DNA of 64,000 nucleotides from Neoconidiobolus thromboides FSU 785 (GCA_025603075.1 MU626269.1:62001-126000); one strand, 5' to 3'. Counted from the stretch's first letter, positions 22,966-35,540 are shown. A program made the numbers and translations. Notes: generated from the letters alone by a model not told the origin.

Positions 22966-23604
22966 TTAGTGCTTTTCTGGGCATTTACCAAGTAATTTGA
23001 TATCAGACCAACAGCTATTGGTACCTTTATAGATGCCATCTTCAATAAAGAGATCACGATCCAAGAAACCTAAAGTGATGTGACCCCAAAAAGCTTCAGG
23101 TTGGAATAAAGCACCCTCACCGCCCTTACTTTTATAGACATTAAATATATCTTTACGGATATCAATATAACGCTGCTGATTTTTTAAGATCAAATTGTAA
23201 ACTTCTTGTTGTTTGTCAGCAATAACTACTCTTTGGCGTCCAATACAAGCAATGTTAACTGGGATCTGTTGGATCTTATGCTTAAGTGCGATGTCATTAA
23301 TCTCCTTCATAGTAACTCCAGCCTTGGACAAAACTTTGTCAAATTCAGGTGGGCTAATAACAGTGATATGAGCTTCACCACGGGATTTTAATGGAATACC
23401 AACAGTGCTATTAAGTTTATTAAATAATGGCTTAATGTAGCTGAAGTCTAAAGTTTGCTGAAGGTAGTTAGTGAACGGTTTTTCTCCAATTTTTGGCTCA
23501 AATGGGGTAGAGGAGGAATCAAGTGCTCTACGATCTAATTCAAAACTGTTTTGAGCATTAACTAAGGCTAAAGTAGCAAGGAGGAAACTGAAGTTGAATT
23601 TCAT
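22966..23604 (-). CDS. Secreted 2H phosphoesterase-like protein
   Basis: A single-exon 212-residue protein with a signal peptide (MKFNFSFLLATLALVNA, likely cleavage near residue 17). A dibasic RR at ~25-26 could be a Kex2 site. Two HxT motifs, AHITVIS (His79/Thr81) and WGHITLGF (His175/Thr177), have the spacing of the 2H phosphoesterase superfamily. Members of that superfamily open 2',3'-cyclic phosphates or 2'-5' linkages in RNA and nucleotides. The normal position of the second motif near the C-terminus, followed by a Cys-containing tail (NSCWSDIKLLGKC), supports a secreted, disulfide-bearing enzyme. The substrate is unknown. Extracellular RNA or cyclic nucleotide processing is an inference. 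Confidence 0.8.
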   Translation of the reverse strand: MKFNFSFLLATLALVNAQNSFELDRRALDSSSTPFEPKIGEKPFTNYLQQTLDFSYIKPLFNKLNSTVGIPLKSRGEAHITVISPPEFDKVLSKAGVTMKEINDIALKHKIQQIPVNIACIGRQRVVIADKQQEVYNLILKNQQRYIDIRKDIFNVYKSKGGEGALFQPEAFWGHITLGFLDRDLFIEDGIYKGTNSCWSDIKLLGKCPEKH

Positions 23605-24616
23605 GGTATCTTATTGAGTTGAACTATAAAAAGCAAAAGCTAAATTTCATTGAAGTAAAATTGGCTGGTTTTATTGACTTGGTGTAAGGAATTAAGTTTT
23701 ATTCGAGAACTGAATTTCTTTACTTTTAAAGCAATTTAATAGCTTAGGTTCCTAATAAATTATTCGCTCTTTCGTCTTTTTTATGGTTATTTTTTCATGC
23801 TCGCCTCGAACCTTATTTGCTTACCCATATTTTCTCTTATTTATATATGAAAGTTTTATTAATAACATTTATGTTGTTGCTTCTTTTCCAATATTATAAT
23901 TATTTTTAATAAATAATTTATTTCTAAAATAACCCAATCAAATCTCACTTTCTATCAATGTGGTAGAATGATTAACATTTAGACTGTCTAATTCGGAACC
24001 AAATTTCTCAATATTATTGATAGTAAATCAGAACTTGTTTGTTATTATTATTTTATTCACTAACAGACTATTTGAACTAAACCATTCAGTAAATAGAGAA
24101 CTAGCTTTAACAAGTAGCTTTAATACTGGTAATACTATGATTTAAAATAGACAAAAAATGATAAGGATTTTTGCTGTTATTCTAATTGAAATTGATAGGT
24201 TTTTATAAAATCGTTAGTTATATTAAGAAATGAAATTTAAGTCAAGCTAGATTTCTAAGATTTATTATTACAAAACTCCCTTCAAGTTGGATTAAATTCA
24301 ATTTAGTTATATAAAATAAGTGAATTAACCAGGTTGAATTAAATTTCAAAGGTGTGAAGAAATAACTAAGAAAAAAAAAGTGCTTAATTTTACTAACACC
24401 TATTTTAAGAATAGCAAAGAAAATGGTCTACTATATCTAGTTAGTAAAGCTAATTTCATTTAAATAAAACAAAATGCCATGTATTAACAAACAAACCTGT
24501 AATATCAAATTAAAGGTATATAAGGCAACAATCATAGTGCCGTAAATAATTATAAAAAAACAAAAACTTAAATACTAACTGCTAACTGCTACGGTTTTAT
24601 CTCGACAGCAAGAAAA
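23605..24616. other. Intergenic, divergent promoter region
   Basis: About 1 kb between divergently transcribed secreted-protein genes. I find no RNA, MITE or ORF. A purine/pyrimidine-rich leader lies immediately before 24617. Confidence 0.55.
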
Positions 24617-25243
24617 ATGATCGCTCCTTTATTCTTTACCTACTTTATTACCTTGACCTTGGCTGCTCCAAATTCCTATAATGGTTACAATCCTTACACT
24701 AGTTTAAATGGTAATGTTGACAGCAATGTAGCAGCCAATGTAGGAAAAACTGTCTACATCGATGTCAATACCGCCTTGGGTTTAGGGTTAATTTCCAACT
24801 CATATCCACGTGTTTACCGAAGAGATTATACTACTACCAATAATAACTTAGATCTTAACGCATCTGCTAACGTCAAACTTGGTCACCTTGTTAACATCAA
24901 TGGTCACCTTGCACTTGCACTCGATACTAATGCCAACCAAGGCTACAGTCGTAGCTTAGCTATAGGTGCTAATGTAAAGGGAGATGCTCAAGTAGGACAA
25001 TCAGGTTCTCATTATTATAGAAGAAATTATGACTATGGCAACAATGGGGTAGATGTCAATGCTGATGCAGCTGCTAAAGTTCAAGTAGGTAAGCTGGTTG
25101 ATGTTAATGCTAATGCTAAGCTTGGGTTACTCCTTGAGGCACCTCAATATGGATACGGATACGGGTATGGGAATGGTCTATCTCTCAATACAAACGCTTT
25201 ACTTGATACACGTTTAGGGCATGTTGGGGGATCTTATTACTAA
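24617..25243 (+). CDS. Secreted repeat precursor with Kex2-type dibasic sites
   Basis: A 208-residue single-exon protein with a signal peptide (MIAPLFFTYFITLTLAA). Three diverged modules follow, each based on V/LDxNAxAxVxxGxLVxxNxxxxLxL. The modules are separated by Arg-Arg at ~68-69 (YRR) and ~135-136 (YYRR), so a furin/Kex2-type protease would release about three related peptides. The third module adds a Tyr-Gly run (YGYGYGYG). The arrangement resembles fungal Kex2-processed repeat proteins, some of which give secreted peptides or hydrophobic surface proteins. No enzymatic domain is seen. Whether the products are signals, toxins or wall components cannot be told from sequence. Confidence 0.72.
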   Translation: MIAPLFFTYFITLTLAAPNSYNGYNPYTSLNGNVDSNVAANVGKTVYIDVNTALGLGLISNSYPRVYRRDYTTTNNNLDLNASANVKLGHLVNINGHLALALDTNANQGYSRSLAIGANVKGDAQVGQSGSHYYRRNYDYGNNGVDVNADAAAKVQVGKLVDVNANAKLGLLLEAPQYGYGYGYGNGLSLNTNALLDTRLGHVGGSYY

Positions 25244-25694
25244 GAAAAAAGAAAAGAAAAAATCATTAAAATAGAATGATAATATTTTATTAAAAAGTAG
25301 TATATTAAATTGTTTGGTATTATTTTATTGCTGATTATCTTTATTATTCTATATATTAATTTATAGGTAACGTTTTGATATTTAATAATCTTATTTAGCT
25401 ACAATGATTGCCAAATTATTTTTTTAAAATTATACTTTAATAAAATATAGTAATGCCATCCTCAAACAAATTTGGTTAAAATAACAACCCATTTTAATAA
25501 TAACAGAATTTAATATCATCAATAAACTTAATTTTTAAACCATTTTATTATCTTTATAATAATAAGTAACAATAAGTAAACAAAAGATAAAAGCTAATAA
25601 ACATACATTCTTTATTAAAAAAATTAGCTATTTCCTGATAAAAAAAATAATTTAACCACAATTTAAAATTTAAATACAAACTCCCATTATAAGT
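25244..25694. other. Intergenic, convergent 3' regions
   Basis: 450 AT-rich bases between the convergent ends of the secreted precursor and SIN3. AATAAA-like tracts are present but do not define a unique polyadenylation site. Confidence 0.5.
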
Positions 25695-28600
25695 TTAATC
25701 ACTTAAATTCCCATTCTGATTTAAATACGTCTTACTCAGTTTATCTGTTAACCACGGCATATTACTAGCTTCTTGACGCTCTCTGACTCCAAGATTTTTA
25801 TACCAGCCATTCGGTCCATTTAATAGTGAGAGCCATTTATCTAGTCGTTTATTGTTACTTTGATACACTTCTTTCTTTTTGATGAACATGGTCTCTTCAA
25901 TATCCTCATTATCTACATAGATACGGTACGTTTGTGGATGTACACGAATAATTCGTCCCATTTCAGATACTATATTATCACTTCTACTATCTTTATCTTT
26001 TATCATATCAAGCAATCTATTCTAATTTAGGTTTATTTTCAACTATATTAAATTTTAATTTACCTCTTCAAATATACTTTTCTCCTTATAGTAACTCCAG
26101 TGGTAGGTTGTTCCACTTTATAATGTTTAATATACTCTCTCCATTTAGATTCAGCATTACGGATAACACTTAAGCTAAGTTCACCAGATTCAAATAGTTG
26201 TAAAGTGATCGTTTTTGTAGATAAAGAGTATTCAATGATATAAATATTTTCATCCATAGAAAAATATTTTTGTGCCCTTGAAAAATAAGTTTGCATATCA
26301 TGGTAGGAGATGACACAATTTGGTTGATGAACGTTTTGAAATAATTGGACAAGTTCATTAGAACTTTTATTAATTTCTAAAAATAAAGTATGCACCTAAT
26401 AAAAAGAATGTTACCATCTATTATTGCTATTTGAGTGTGGTTAGCTTACTTGTTTAATAAACCCATTGAGTGTTTTATCAATTGTAAAGATTGAGTAAAT
26501 GTTATTGCCTAACATAAACCTCAAACAATCTTCATAGATTGGTGCTTCGATTTCACCTTCCAATACTTTTTCTGTTAATGTTAAAAATATTGAAAAGCAA
26601 TCATCAGTAGATAAATCAAAATCAGCAAGAGCTATTAATTTAAAGTTATTTTTATGTAAAATACTTAAATAAATCAGTTACCCTCAAATTTAGGTTGAAC
26701 TTCTAATTCTCGAGATACTGTTTTAAGTTTAGATATATTATGGAATCGGTCAGTAGCTTTTCGTGATACTTTTTTAACCTCTTCCAATCTACCATAAATG
26801 ACCTAATTATATTTATCAATATCTAACATAAATGTAAGTGTATCTTTGTATACCTGATAAATCCTTAATATCGAATAAATATGACCATTGCATATCAAGA
26901 AAGCAGCTCCTTTTTTATCATTTGAAAATTTGGGGCTACCTTTACTCGATACATTTAGCTGAGAAAATGATGTGATTGGGGTGCTTTCTTCTACCAAAAT
27001 ATCTGATTTATAATCATCCGCGTCATCTTCGACTGTGAGAGACTCCTGCTTCGTGCCTTCGTTATGCTTATCATTCAAAGCATCAGTAATTTCATCCGTG
27101 TTGTTAGTAATATCCTCTTTAAGATTCTCAACCGTAGTGATACTACTATCAACGTTAATTGGACTAGGCTCATTAGTAATTCTACGGCCCCTCAAAGGTC
27201 TTTTGATAGTTGGATTAACCTCATTATCAGAATCTTTAGAAGAATCATTGTCATCAAACCCTTCATTATTGGTTTTATTTTCATTCGAAAATTTAGCAAC
27301 ATCATTCATAAAAGGGATAGCAAATATAGAATTAATAAATGATTTTAACAGTGCAACAATGCGATTCTTTTCGTTAGCTGTGAGTCCATTATGTGCTCTT
27401 AAAAGACAAACCAAAAGTTTAGAAATATTCTCATGTATGTCTTGATCACACATAGAAAAAGTTAACTGAGGCCTGCACAATACATTTGGTTTATATGGTT
27501 TATCCCCGCTAGCCCCTTTATCAGTGTCTTCTCTCTTGATTGCTTCAATTTCAGTAACCAAATGACGGGGATTAAGGTTTCTACGATCATTATATTTAAA
27601 TTGGGCTGATTGATAATCTAAAGAACGATAATAGTTTTTAATGTCGACATCACGCCATATTTTACTCCATTCTCTCTAATGAAATAGTTTAAGCTTAGTA
27701 CGTAATTTTCTAAATAAAATGTTACCTTAACTTCTCGCCATTCCAAATCTTTTTGTTTAAGGCGTTTGAGAATGATGGGAACAGCTGTTCCAGGAGAATC
27801 ATGTAAAAGATCTAATACAACATCAGCTTCAGAATCGTAAATCTTTCTTATAGCCCTTCTGTAAATAGTTTGTGAGTTACCACCCAAACCTGGAGGTAAT
27901 TTAAAGGCTGCTGCTGCTTCTGGGGACATTTTAGGTATCTGTTTAGCAATTGGCTCTAATAGATCGATTGTGTGTGCATTCGTTTCCATATTAAAATCAA
28001 GCTCAAAGCGATCTTCTTCGCTTTTGTGAAGGTTCTCTTCATAACTGTTCTTTTTGTGTGCTACAAACACTGTCTCTTCGCTGGCCCAAGTTGGATGCGA
28101 GGCATAGTCGTCATTTAATACTTCGTTACATAAGTCATCTCTGCCACTACATTTAAGAGTAGTTTCCTAAAAAAATAATATTAGACGCGATCTATGATGA
28201 TCAAATATACTCACAGATTTTGGAAGTTGACGATAAGAGGGGCCACAAGCCTTGAATAATGAGAGATCCAGCCTAGGTTTAGGGATTCCAGGACTAGTGT
28301 TTGCGTCTGGCTTAGGTTGATATCCAATGAAATTTTTGAACCAAGAAAATAAAGAGCCCGAATTCCCAATGAAGTTTTCCACAGTTTCAACTAAAGTATC
28401 AAGGTCAATAATGCCTTGAGAATATAAACTTAACACTTTAAGGAACTCATGATAAGTTGGCAAATGAGCAATGTGTCGCTTTATCTTTTCTAAGCTGATG
28501 ACGTCATCGATCGGAATCAATTGGCGTGCTTGATCTTGCTGGGCAGAGCTATAAGTTATATTTTGATTATCAAAGTTACCATCCTTCATTTTATTAATTG

Positions 28601-30397
28601 GCTTATTCTTTTTTGTCTATAATTATTATATTAATAAACTTATCATCATTTCATTTAAAAAAATAAGCACAAAACTGCCACTTACCTTTAATGAAACATT
28701 AGGCTTATCATTTAGAAGCGTATTTCTCTTCTTCTTATAGCCTTGTCCAGGAGGAGATGCTGGATTAATTGAATGAGGATCAATTTGATTAGAATTTAAG
28801 ATGTCATTTTGGTCCATCATTCTGCCCAATAACAATGGTGGCCCCAATGGTGGGTTCAAAAAGTCCCTATTCGTGTTATGAGGAGACATTGTTATTTTAG
28901 GATGGTTTAATGAGGTATTTTGTGATCTATTATGATGTGCGGCTATTGGTGGTAACATGTTTGAATTCATTTTCATACCTAAGTCCATGGGTTGGTGGAT
29001 ATGTGGCAATATTGGTACATGGGTTGGTTCTACATTTTCCTTTTGAGAAGCACCTGGTAAAAATTGGCAGAACTCGTTTAATAATTCTTGATCATGGCAA
29101 AATAGCTCCTTTACTTGTGCATAAATCTAATTTGTTATTTATTAATCAATAAATAAAAGCCTAAATTAGCCTTACTTCTTGAACTGGTTTAGTTTCTCTG
29201 GAATAAAGCTGCAAAATATCCAGAAATTGCTTGTAGCTTTCTGGGTCTCTTATAAATCGATTCTTAAGTTTTATTAGTATATTTACAAGAGCAGAAATAA
29301 AATAAGTACCTTAATTCTATTTACATAGTTTATCGCATGGTTAAATTCCACAGGAGGTTTACGTTGCTGATCATGATCTTCCATAGGGGGTGGTTCTTGG
29401 GCCTGCAAATCCTGATGTCTTTCGTCCGCAGGATCTGAATAAATGAGATTGGAATCCTCGAATCGAAAATGTGAAGCAAAAGCTTGGTTATTAAGAAATC
29501 GATCCATTAAGCTAGTTTCATTGACCTCCGATTTACTAAACCCGTCCATACCTCCAGAAGCCATGTAGCCTGTAAAGTGTTCTGGCATAATTACCTTCAC
29601 GCCATTTCTTGCATCCGCATCGTTAGATATCTCTATTCTGAACCCAGGTGGTAAAAAGGCATTAAACCCTATTACCAACGTTGGATAACCTTGAAACAGA
29701 GATGCCACTCTATCGATAACGCCAAGAGTATCCAATCTGTAATTAATTAATATTTTATGGCTATTAATAAAATACTTCTTACTCTCGAAACTTAAACTGC
29801 TTCATAATATCTAAGAATTCATTATAGATAGTTGGATTATTTTGGAAGTCTTTTTTAACCCTATCCAAGTAGGTAAGCGCATCCCCAACGTTTAAACACT
29901 CAAGGTCATTTACGTCAACGTCATCAGATAAAGAAGCCTCATTGATATGGGGTGAGTGGATCTCATTTATACTCCGCATATCATGTTGGGGTTCATTGTG
30001 GTCATGATTGCTATGAACTGGGTTATTTCGTAAATTGATGGGGTTCAAATTAAGTGGATTATGGAGATTATTCTGAGAAAGTATAGGTTGATGTATTGAA
30101 GGTCTTAAGTGACGCTCATGGTCAAGCTCAAGTGGTGAAAGAAGGGGTAGTACCGTAGGCTGATATATTTGGGTGTTTATTGGCCTATCGATGTTCGGTG
30201 GTGGTCCTGGTTGTATTGGAGGATAGTTTATAGAAGGTAAGCTTGGGGCTTGAGAGTGGTTATTATTTTCATAGGATGGATATCTAATTAAGTATTAGTG
30301 AGTTAGATTTATTGAAAGTGAGAGCTTATTACGGATAGCTATTCTCGTTTGATTTTCCGCTACTCATTCTCCATGGATGTCTCTGATTATTAGACAT
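25695..30397 (-). CDS. SIN3: Transcriptional corepressor Sin3
   Basis: Scaffold of the Sin3-Rpd3 histone deacetylase complex in the nucleus. I read twelve exons from ATG 30395-30397 (MSNNQRHPWRMSS), roughly 1,380 residues. The Pro-rich N-terminus is followed by PAH1 (LNVGDALTYLDRVKKDF...GYPTLVIGFNAFLPPGF), PAH2 (FNHAINYVNRIKNRF...HDQELLNEFCQFLP) and PAH3 (IPIDDVISLEKIKRHI with YHEFLKVLSLYSQG). Next comes the HDAC-interaction domain (LSLFKACGPSYRQLPKS, HPTWASEETVFVAHKKN, FELDFNMETN, TIYRRAIRKIYD), and then the conserved C-terminal Sin3 region. The 11 introns are short (~40-90 nt) and were placed by frame closure; one donor is GTGAGT. Its enzymatic partner Rpd3 is encoded at 52910. Confidence 0.94.
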
Positions 30398-31274
30398 TTG
30401 TTACTGTTTTCTTTGCTCTATATCTCTGTCTTTGCAATAAAATTAATCAAAAAAAATGTTGCATGTTTAATTGAGAAAAAATAATTTTAGATGAGAATTT
30501 TTTTTGACCAATCATATTAATTCGGTTTATTAGAGGCAGAATGGTAGAAAAGCAGTCTCACTTGAGACAAAATTTTATTTCAAGATATTTATAAGTTGGC
30601 TTGGTGAATGTGAATGGGTAAACACTATAGTATTAACTAGTAAAATAAGGGTTTTATTAGAACTAGCAGTAAATATTAAGTGGTTTTATGTAACTACAAT
30701 ACAATCTTTCAAGCAAAGAGGTTAGCTATCGTTTTGCCATTTAATGTGCTGATATATTGGGCAAATACAATTTTTAGATCTCAACAGAAGCATTGATTTA
30801 GTTTACATTGTTTGAAGTTTGTCTTTTTATGTAAATTTTAGATTTAAACTTCTAACCAAACAAATCTTAAATCTTAAACATTTATTTGCTAACAAACAAA
30901 AATAATGGTTACAAAATTGGGAAATTGACGCTGCGAAAGTGTTAGAAAAAATTGCACAATTCATTTTTGAAGTGTGGCTTTATTGATTGAGTGATGTCAT
31001 TATCAATCTTTTTAAATTAGCTTAAAAATTGAGAAATTAATTAAAACCAAATATCAAGATTACTTATAGATATCCAGGAATATTAAAAAATAAGCATATT
31101 AATAAATTAGTCAAATGAGAAAAGTATAGAATTATAATAGTACACTCATTTGAAATTGATGCATGTCGTCTACATCATTTTCATCAATAATCAATAACTA
31201 ATTAATTTCCAATTTTGTTAATTAGTATGGTACAAGTAATATTTATATAGGTAATAAAAAGGAAATTTTATTTT
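30398..31274. other. Intergenic
   Basis: SIN3 upstream region and the 3' end of the PMT gene. AT-rich, with nothing recognised. Confidence 0.55.
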
Positions 31275-33842
31275 TTAATCAAGCTGACGATTACAATCAA
31301 AATCCCAGTGCTCTTTCCACTTAGCAGCTTTACAGGCAGCTTTCGTCCAATTAAGCCCATAAGCTAGGTAAGAGAATTTTGCAAAGATGGAAACGGCAGC
31401 AACAGTAATAATCAAGGCAACAACCAATCTAAATTGAGGGCGTAAACGACGGATAGTAAGGTCTACAGTGGCAGCAAAAGCTAAAATTGAAAAATAAAGA
31501 GCTGGTAAATAATGATGAAGGAAGAGTTGACGCTTCATAATGAAAAAGGGGAAGATGTGTAAAACCCATCCCATAACAAAGAACCCAATTATATCAAAGT
31601 AACGCTGACGGAAAGCTAAAATAAATTAATATTTGCAGTTATAATTATAAAATGATTACCTAAGGATGCCAAGTTAACATTTCTTTTTGTCAAGATAAGT
31701 GAGAGAAATTGGAAAATCATATAAGCAATTATAGACATTGATCCAGCATACCAGATAAATGGATTACCAATAAGATAAACTTGGGCATGTTCTTTACCCC
31801 AGAAAGAGATACCCCTTCTTAAAAACGGCCAATCTTGTGGACGAGAATCATAAGGATGAGAAGAAGTCAAACCATTATTAGCAGTCCACATACGATGGTT
31901 CAATTCCATAAATTTAGACAAAAATCCAATCTTTCCATAAGATACTTTAGGTGAATCTTTTAACAATTCATGATCGTTAAATTCAACTACCCATTCAGAT
32001 CTAGGTTTTTGTCCATTTTTAATACAAATTACTTCTTGTTGTCCAAACCCCCATTCTGGTAACTTTTTGGGCCTTGAGTATAAAACACAACCGGTATTGA
32101 CGTGTACTAAACGGAATTTTGTATAAATTGCCATCAACCTTTCTTTAGATTCTGGATCACGTGAATCACCCTTTGAAATTTCAACTCTAAAGTTGTCATT
32201 TGAATCATCAAAGCCATAACCACTAATTAAGATAAATAAAATGAGCTAATAGTAATATATTATCATTTTTACCTGACTTCATTGACATAATCCTTTGAAG
32301 AAAATACTGGGCGAAGTTCATGGGAATGAAGGTGCTTTGAAGTGGTAACATGAATTAAACGAACAATATCCTTATCTTTAATATATTCAATGGTTTCAGT
32401 ATTATTCACTTCACTTTTAGAATCGTGAGGTTTAACAATGGTCCAAAAGTTATTATTATCACGGAAAGGATAAAGTGTAACTTGCTGTTCTATAAAAAGA
32501 ATTAATACTTGCTCCTAACTTTAAAAACGGTAAAACTTACGTTTACTCCCTCCTGGATAAGTGTGAGCATGAGAATGCAAATAACCGCCAGCAGTAGCTA
32601 CATGGTTGATCCTTAATTTTGAGCCGTAGATAACATCTATTAAGATAAATATTATCATATAGATTATTGATTTTTTATATTACCTTTTTTGGCATCGACT
32701 AAACCATTGCCTTCTAAAGTGTTTTGAAATTCAGATGACATTGAATTTGCAGATTCTGTATACTTATTAAGTACCATAAATTGAACTTGGAAAGTAAACA
32801 TGTAAATTGAAATTGGAATAATAATTAAACATAGTGCCCTAGCAACAAAATGTTGAAGATATTTTGACTAAATAAACGTTAGTTATTATATAAGATTAAT
32901 AATATTGTTTAGGCTTACTGGAGTAACTTTAAGATCTCCAACTAATTCCCAAAGTTGACGGATAGTAGAGATACCAATAAGTGCCACAGCAAATAATCCA
33001 ACCCATTTACAACTCAAAGTTAAACCAAGGAATATGCCGGTTGATGCTAATGAAAGCCACCAGCCTTTAGAAAAAGCTCTGTATCTTATTTTAGCTTAAT
33101 AGAATATAAACAAACTTGAAACTTACTTCTTTTCATAATTACAAAATACACTCCAAAATAAAACAGATAAAGCAGTAAATAGAATTAAAGGTGAGTCTAA
33201 GAATATATAACGTGATTGTGTAATCAAGGCATTTTCTAAATTAAAACATAAACAAAATTATAATAAAACAAAATAAATTAAATTACCAAATAAGACCAAA
33301 AGGGAGCCAAGTGCTGCAACTTCAGTAGTTAATCCAGAAACCTTTGAGGTGAGATAAGCAGTAGGAATTAAAAACCATCCAAAAAGAGCTTGAGCCAAAC
33401 GCATAGCAGTATAAGGTACATGATTACCAGCAAACTCTTTTCCAATTTTTTCAAAATCGAATGAACCATCAAATCCAAAAAACCAGCCAACTGCCGCTAT
33501 CATCAATTTAGCTAAAGGTGGATGGACATCAAAAAAATAGTCACGTTTAATGTATTTGGCTGCAAAGCCACCAAAATGGACTTCATCAAAGCTAAATAAA
33601 ATTTAGTATAAAATTCAGAGTTTTGATGAGAATATTTACACTACGGAAGCAGGTTGAGATATACGGAAGAAACGTACTAAAAGGCCTACGATCCCAATTA
33701 AACCAACCAAGTACCAGTCTCTTTTACTCATTGAAAAAAAATTATCCTGGTCATTTTTTACGGATGATTTACTATACTTGAACTCAGAATCATCATAGTC
33801 TATACTTGAATTTTCTTTTTCTTTTAAATACTCTTTTTCCAT
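31275..33842 (-). CDS. Dolichyl-phosphate-mannose protein mannosyltransferase (PMT family, GT39)
   Basis: An ER membrane enzyme that transfers mannose from dolichol-P-mannose to Ser/Thr, needed for the fungal wall. Nine exons from ATG 33840-33842 give roughly 720 residues. After a charged N-terminus and the first membrane helix comes the acidic luminal motif VFDEVHFGGFAAKYI (catalytic Asp-Glu), then YFFDVHPPLAKLM. MIR repeats follow (GYLHSHAHTYPGG, IRLIHVTTSKHLHSHE, RLVHVNTGCVLYS, with QQEV/QQVT signatures). The C-terminal multi-helix half includes FPFFIMKRQLFLHHYLPA. FGGFAxKYI and DFEKIG suit the PMT1-type subfamily, but subfamily placement needs a tree. All eight introns are short GT...AG. 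Confidence 0.93.
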
Positions 33843-34333
33843 TTTTATTTTTACAAAGAAATAAAGACTAGTTTATTTTTTTTAAAATATAGTAAAGACT
33901 GGTTTAATATGAACTATCAATTTAAACTTGGGTTTCGTCAACCAATTATTTACCGAAAACCAAAGCCTACTTTTGCTTTGAAGTTATATAAACCAATCAT
34001 ATCAAATTGAATACTATTAATTCTATTTTAATATATTTATTGGCCATTATAAATAAACTATAAAAATTATGATATTCCACTATTCAATCTATTTTATTTG
34101 ATATAGTAAGAACTATTTCATTTATTTTTAGACTTTTAGTTTAAAAAAACTATATGATTATAGTTATTCTAAAGTATAATTTATATAAAATTTCATATGA
34201 GCTAAAAATTTAATTTTTTCTCCAATAGTAAGTCTATTCTGATTTTCAAATTTAAACTCAAATCTAAAAAACTAAGAAACTGTTGACAGTAAACTCACTC
34301 AATCACTTTTTACAATTTTATAACAAGAATAAA
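33843..34333. other. Divergent promoter region PMT / GPN3
   Basis: About 490 bases between two divergent starts. AT-rich, with nothing else recognised. Confidence 0.5.
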
Positions 34334-35540
34334 ATGTATAATTAAACCTCATATCGAAAATTAGAAAACTAAATAATTAACTAGGGGTAGATATGTACAA
34401 TTAGTGATGGGGCCTGCAGGCTCTGGAAAAGTAACTAAATATTAAACTAATTTTTAAAATAAAAATTAATAAATAGTCAACTTATTGTAAAACAATGATA
34501 AACCATTTAATTACGCATAAGAGGACAGCGCACTTAGTTAACTTAGACCCTGCTGCTGAAGATTTCGAGTTTGAACCTACTATTGGTAAATTTTTGTAAT
34601 GTAGTAAGAAATATCAACCTTAATTGTTATAGATATAAGAGATTTAATTTCTTTGGAAGATGTAATGGAAGAGTTAAATTATGGTCCAAATGGTGGTCTG
34701 ATTTATTGTTTAGAGTATAACAAATACGTTTATTGCATAAATCATTTCTAATTTTATAAGGTTCTTGCTAAGTAACATTGATTGGTTTGAAGATGAGTTA
34801 GGAGATTATGAAGATGATTATTTGATTATTGATTGTCCAGGTAAATATATGCCATATAGTTACAAAAAAATGACCTCGTATTCATATTATAGGCCAAATC
34901 GAACTATACACTCATTTTCCAATAATGAGCAAGTTATGTGAGATGTTACAAAAATGGAATTTCAAAATATGTGGTATTTATTTATTAGAAAGTCAGTTTG
35001 TAGAAGATAAGAGTAAATTTTTTGCTGGGGTACTATCTGCCTTATCCGCTATGGTTAATTTGGAAATCCCTCATATCAATGTTTTTTCTAAAATGGACTT
35101 AGTTGCTGATAAAACGGGATGGGAAAGGTAACTCATTAAATAAATAAATTTGATATAAGATCTAATTTATAACAATATCTAACATTAAAGATTTATCAAC
35201 CCAGATCCATATTTAATAGATGAAACAATGGATGAAAGTGAAGACCCTAAATTTTTTAATTTAAATAAGGCTATTGGACAATTGGTAAGCACCATTTTAT
35301 CATTTAACTAGGATGAATTCGAATTCTGTTTTTTAGATCGATGACCATAGTTTAGTTAGCTTTTTGCCTTTAGACATAACTAGCGAAGACTCCATCGCAG
35401 CTATCTTATCTCATGCTGACAATGCGATTCAATATGGAGAAGATCAAGAACCTAACGAACCTGATGTACTTTTTTATATTGTTTACATATAGTTTAGCTA
35501 ATCGTTTTAGTTTGCGGAAGGCGAGGAGGAAGAGGAATAA
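34334..35540 (+). CDS. GPN3: GPN-loop GTPase 3
   Basis: A cytosolic GTPase needed for assembly and nuclear import of RNA polymerase II. Nine exons close to 268 residues. Exon 1 is only the two bases AT (34334-34335). The intron GTATAA...ACTAG follows, and exon 2 begins with G, so the start codon itself is split ([16 protein letters not shown]). Key motifs are GPAGSGKS (P-loop), LDPAAE, the Gly-Pro-Asn loop (YGPNGG), [13 protein letters not shown] and SKMDL (G4). The protein ends in an acidic tail (GEEEEE). Other exons are 34385-34430, 34477-34585, 34633-34714, 34761-34840, 34893-35127, 35191-35284, 35337-35465 and 35511-35540. The alternative start at the in-frame ATG of VMGPAG would lose the conserved RYVQLV. 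Confidence 0.92.

Noticed and set aside
27035..27445. 136-codon plus-strand frame inside SIN3
   Set aside because: Lies opposite a conserved Sin3 exon and has no independent features.
25695..30397. Several separate small genes on the minus strand
   Set aside because: The pieces join through short GT...AG introns into one Sin3 protein with ordered PAH1-PAH3 and HDAC-interaction domains.
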